The notes under the pieces: model-generated
Databases searched by the model: none
What the model saw: only the letters and a program-made list of their open reading frames with translations
Told to the model about the DNA's origin: nothing
Shown here: one piece after another, positions 61,999-64,000 of the stretch
How the letters are laid out: each line of letters starts with the position of its first letter
How positions within the stretch are numbered: position 1 is the first letter of the stretch
Assembly: GCF_008001235.1 (NCBI RefSeq)
Contig: NZ_CP040751.1
Span: forward strand, 2,979,501 to 3,043,500
DNA: 64,000 bases
Direction: 5' to 3'
Source: Salidesulfovibrio onnuriiensis
Lineage (GTDB): Bacteria > Desulfobacterota > Desulfovibrionia > Desulfovibrionales > Desulfovibrionaceae
Position numbers and translations under genes: made by a program

Positions 61999-63987
61999 AT
62001 GGGTATCCGAGGAAAGATATTGCTTCCGCTCATCGTCATGGCGGTCGTCATGGCGGTTGCGGGATATTTCGGCCTGACGCATGAATTCGAATCCCTGGAA
62101 AAGTCCTTCATCTCCCTGCTCGTCAAAGGAAAGATGAACGACACCCGGGAATCCATAGACCAGATGTCGGGCAACGCCCTGCAACAGGCCGCACTTTTCA
62201 GCCAAATGCCCGCCGTGGTCGAGGCGTTTGAAATAGCCCGCCAGGGCGACATGAACGATGAAAACGACCCCCGGGCGCAGGAAGCCAGGGAGGTTCTCCG
62301 CCAGCGGCTCGCCCCGGTGCTTGCGGGGTATCAGAAGATGACGGGTGACAAGTTCCGGCTGCACTTCCACCTGCCCTCGGCCAGGAGCCTCGCGCGCATG
62401 TGGCGCGACAAGCAGGCCAAGCGGAACAACGTGTGGGTCGACGTTTCCGACGACCTTTCGGACTTCCGGAAAACCGTGCTCGACGTCAACAGCCACAGAC
62501 AGCCGGTGCAGGGCATCGAACCCGGACGCGGCGGCTTCACCATCCGGGGGCTGGCCCCGGTCACCGGACCGGACGGGACCCACCTGGGCTCGGTCGAGGT
62601 GCTCATAGACTTTTCCACCATCCTCAAGGCCATGGAGACATCGGGGGAGATAAAGGCCCTCCTGTACATGGACGCCGACCTGCTCTCCATCACCACACAG
62701 CTCCGCGATCCGGACAAGTATCCGGTCAAGGACGAAGCCTACGTGCTGGTCTACGGCCGCGAAAACGCCCAGGCCAGGGAACTGGCCACCCCGGCCCTGC
62801 TCTCCCAGGGAATGAAAGACGCCACCTTTGCCGTGGAAGGCAATCACGGGGTGGGAGCCTTCCCCATCAAGGACTACCGGGGAACCCCCATAGGCGCAAT
62901 TGTCCTTTCCCAGGACATTACCGCGCAACAATCGCTCATCTCCAACGTCATGTGGCTCATTGCCCTCGGGCTCCTGGCCGTCATAGCCATCCCACTGGCC
63001 GTCATCCTCTGGGTGCTCCACAGGTCCATCCTCCAGCCCATCCAGGGCTGCTCCAGGATAGCCACCCAGATAGCGGACGGCGACCTGCAGAACATCAGCC
63101 ATGAAACGCGCAGCGACGAAATGGGGCTGGTCATGCGGGCAATGGATGAAATGGCCGACCGGCTTGTCGTCGTGCTCGGCTCCCTGCAGACCATTGCAAA
63201 GGATGTGGCCGGAGGCTGCAGGCAGCTTTCCGAGGCCAGCGACGTCCTGTCCCAAAGCGCCATCGACCAGGCCACCGGCCTGGAAGAGGTGAGCTCGAGC
63301 ATGGAACAGATGTCCTCCCGAATCCAGCAGACCGCCGAGATCGCCCGGCAGACTGAATCCGTGGCATCACAGGCCGCCTCGGACGCCCGGGAAGGCGGCA
63401 AGGCCGTGGAAAAGACCGTGGACGCGATGAAACGCATTGCCGAGGAAATATCCATCATCGAGGAAATCGCCCGACAGACAAACCTGCTGGCGCTCAACGC
63501 CGCCATCGAGGCGGCCCGGGCCGGCGAGGCGGGCAAGGGCTTTGCCGTGGTGGCTGCGGAGGTGCGCAAGCTTGCCGAACGCAGCGGCAAGGCCGCGGCA
63601 GGCATCAGCGAGCTCTCCTCGTCCAGCGTGGCCGTGGCCGAGGAGGCGGGAGGCCTGCTCCGGAAGATCGTGCCGGACATCCAGAAGACGGCCGAACTGA
63701 TACATGAAATCTCCGAGGCCACCGGGGACCAGGACCACGGAATCCGGGAAGTGACCCACGCCGTGCAGGACACGGATGCCGCCGTGCAGCAGAACGCCTC
63801 CACGGCGGAACAGGTGGCCTCCACCGCCGGAAACCTCACGGAACGCGCCCGGCAGATGCAGGAGAACATCAGCTATTTCAGGATAGAAAAAGGCAACGGC
63901 CACAACAAGAATCGCCTGGTTATAGAGAAGGCAAAGGCCATAGAGATTCACCCCTTCAAGACGGACGTCCTGTTCAAAAAGAACTGA
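61999..63987 (+). CDS. Methyl-accepting chemotaxis protein with Cache-like sensor domain
   Basis: Start at 61999 ([14 protein letters not shown]) with AGGAGG upstream; an earlier in-frame ATG adds 23 charged residues. The 662-residue protein has a first membrane helix (about 7-25), a large periplasmic domain with a [18 protein letters not shown] motif typical of a double-Cache-like sensor, and a second helix near 318-345. A HAMP domain and a long cytoplasmic coiled coil follow, with the signalling tip [33 protein letters not shown] hairpin. There is no C-terminal NWETF tether. It senses a small extracellular ligand and controls CheA. Confidence 0.93.
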   Translation: MGIRGKILLPLIVMAVVMAVAGYFGLTHEFESLEKSFISLLVKGKMNDTRESIDQMSGNALQQAALFSQMPAVVEAFEIARQGDMNDENDPRAQEAREVLRQRLAPVLAGYQKMTGDKFRLHFHLPSARSLARMWRDKQAKRNNVWVDVSDDLSDFRKTVLDVNSHRQPVQGIEPGRGGFTIRGLAPVTGPDGTHLGSVEVLIDFSTILKAMETSGEIKALLYMDADLLSITTQLRDPDKYPVKDEAYVLVYGRENAQARELATPALLSQGMKDATFAVEGNHGVGAFPIKDYRGTPIGAIVLSQDITAQQSLISNVMWLIALGLLAVIAIPLAVILWVLHRSILQPIQGCSRIATQIADGDLQNISHETRSDEMGLVMRAMDEMADRLVVVLGSLQTIAKDVAGGCRQLSEASDVLSQSAIDQATGLEEVSSSMEQMSSRIQQTAEIARQTESVASQAASDAREGGKAVEKTVDAMKRIAEEISIIEEIARQTNLLALNAAIEAARAGEAGKGFAVVAAEVRKLAERSGKAAAGISELSSSSVAVAEEAGGLLRKIVPDIQKTAELIHEISEATGDQDHGIREVTHAVQDTDAAVQQNASTAEQVASTAGNLTERARQMQENISYFRIEKGNGHNKNRLVIEKAKAIEIHPFKTDVLFKKN

Positions 63988-64000
63988 GTCCAACAGGACC

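Overview
The window looks like chromosome from a sulfate-reducing deltaproteobacterium of the Desulfovibrio / Pseudodesulfovibrio type. The strongest markers are a complete qrcABCD set (periplasmic cytochrome c3:menaquinone oxidoreductase), a one-chain pyruvate:ferredoxin oxidoreductase beside pta-ackA, an Hdr-linked [FeFe] hydrogenase, and an acetyl-CoA carboxylase with fused alpha and beta carboxyltransferase. The DNA is GC-rich throughout except for one AT-rich patch at about 7.2-8.5 kb. No rRNA, tRNA, CRISPR array, transposase or integrase was recognised.

Layout. 1-7.2 kb: the 3' end of a hybrid histidine kinase, an AraC regulator convergent with a TonB-dependent receptor, and an exported S9D-type peptidase. 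7.2-8.5 kb: AT-rich island with one exported orphan protein and degraded frames. 8.6-15.9 kb (minus): motA-motB-pilZ-accC-accAD-biotinyl protein-small protein-ssb, packed so tightly that co-transcription is likely. 16-18.1 kb (plus): purine nucleoside phosphorylase, a FlgO-like lipoprotein, a TPR-like protein and a coupled 45-residue protein. 18.1-21 kb (minus): four-subunit 2-oxoacid:ferredoxin oxidoreductase. 21.1-25.6 kb (minus): amino-acid ABC transporter followed by a DeoC-like protein lacking its catalytic residues and precorrin-8X methylmutase. 26-28.8 kb (minus): TetR regulator and an MFS-ApbE fusion.

29.5-44.6 kb (plus) is a metabolic island whose genes follow a pathway: fumarate reductase CAB, class I fumarase alpha and beta, malic enzyme, DASS dicarboxylate carrier, then pta, ackA and pyruvate:ferredoxin oxidoreductase. 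Together these could take C4-dicarboxylates through malate, pyruvate and acetyl-CoA to acetate, with ATP from acetate kinase and reduced ferredoxin from two ferredoxin-linked oxidoreductases in the window.

44.6-54.1 kb holds an LRR-like exported protein, the Qrc complex, GDP-mannose and dTDP-rhamnose sugar genes, CvpA and MazG. 54.3-60.7 kb (minus) is the most interesting block: hdrA-hdrC-hdrB followed by one polypeptide joining MvhD, a degenerate ferredoxin fold, two [4Fe-4S] modules and an [FeFe]-hydrogenase H-domain. Next to it are a free-standing HypB-N-terminus-like His-rich protein and, upstream, a repeat-rich intergenic region and two tiny predicted membrane peptides. The window ends with a small repeat-containing protein and a chemoreceptor.

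Functions are assigned by reading motifs and recalling families; no database search was run.
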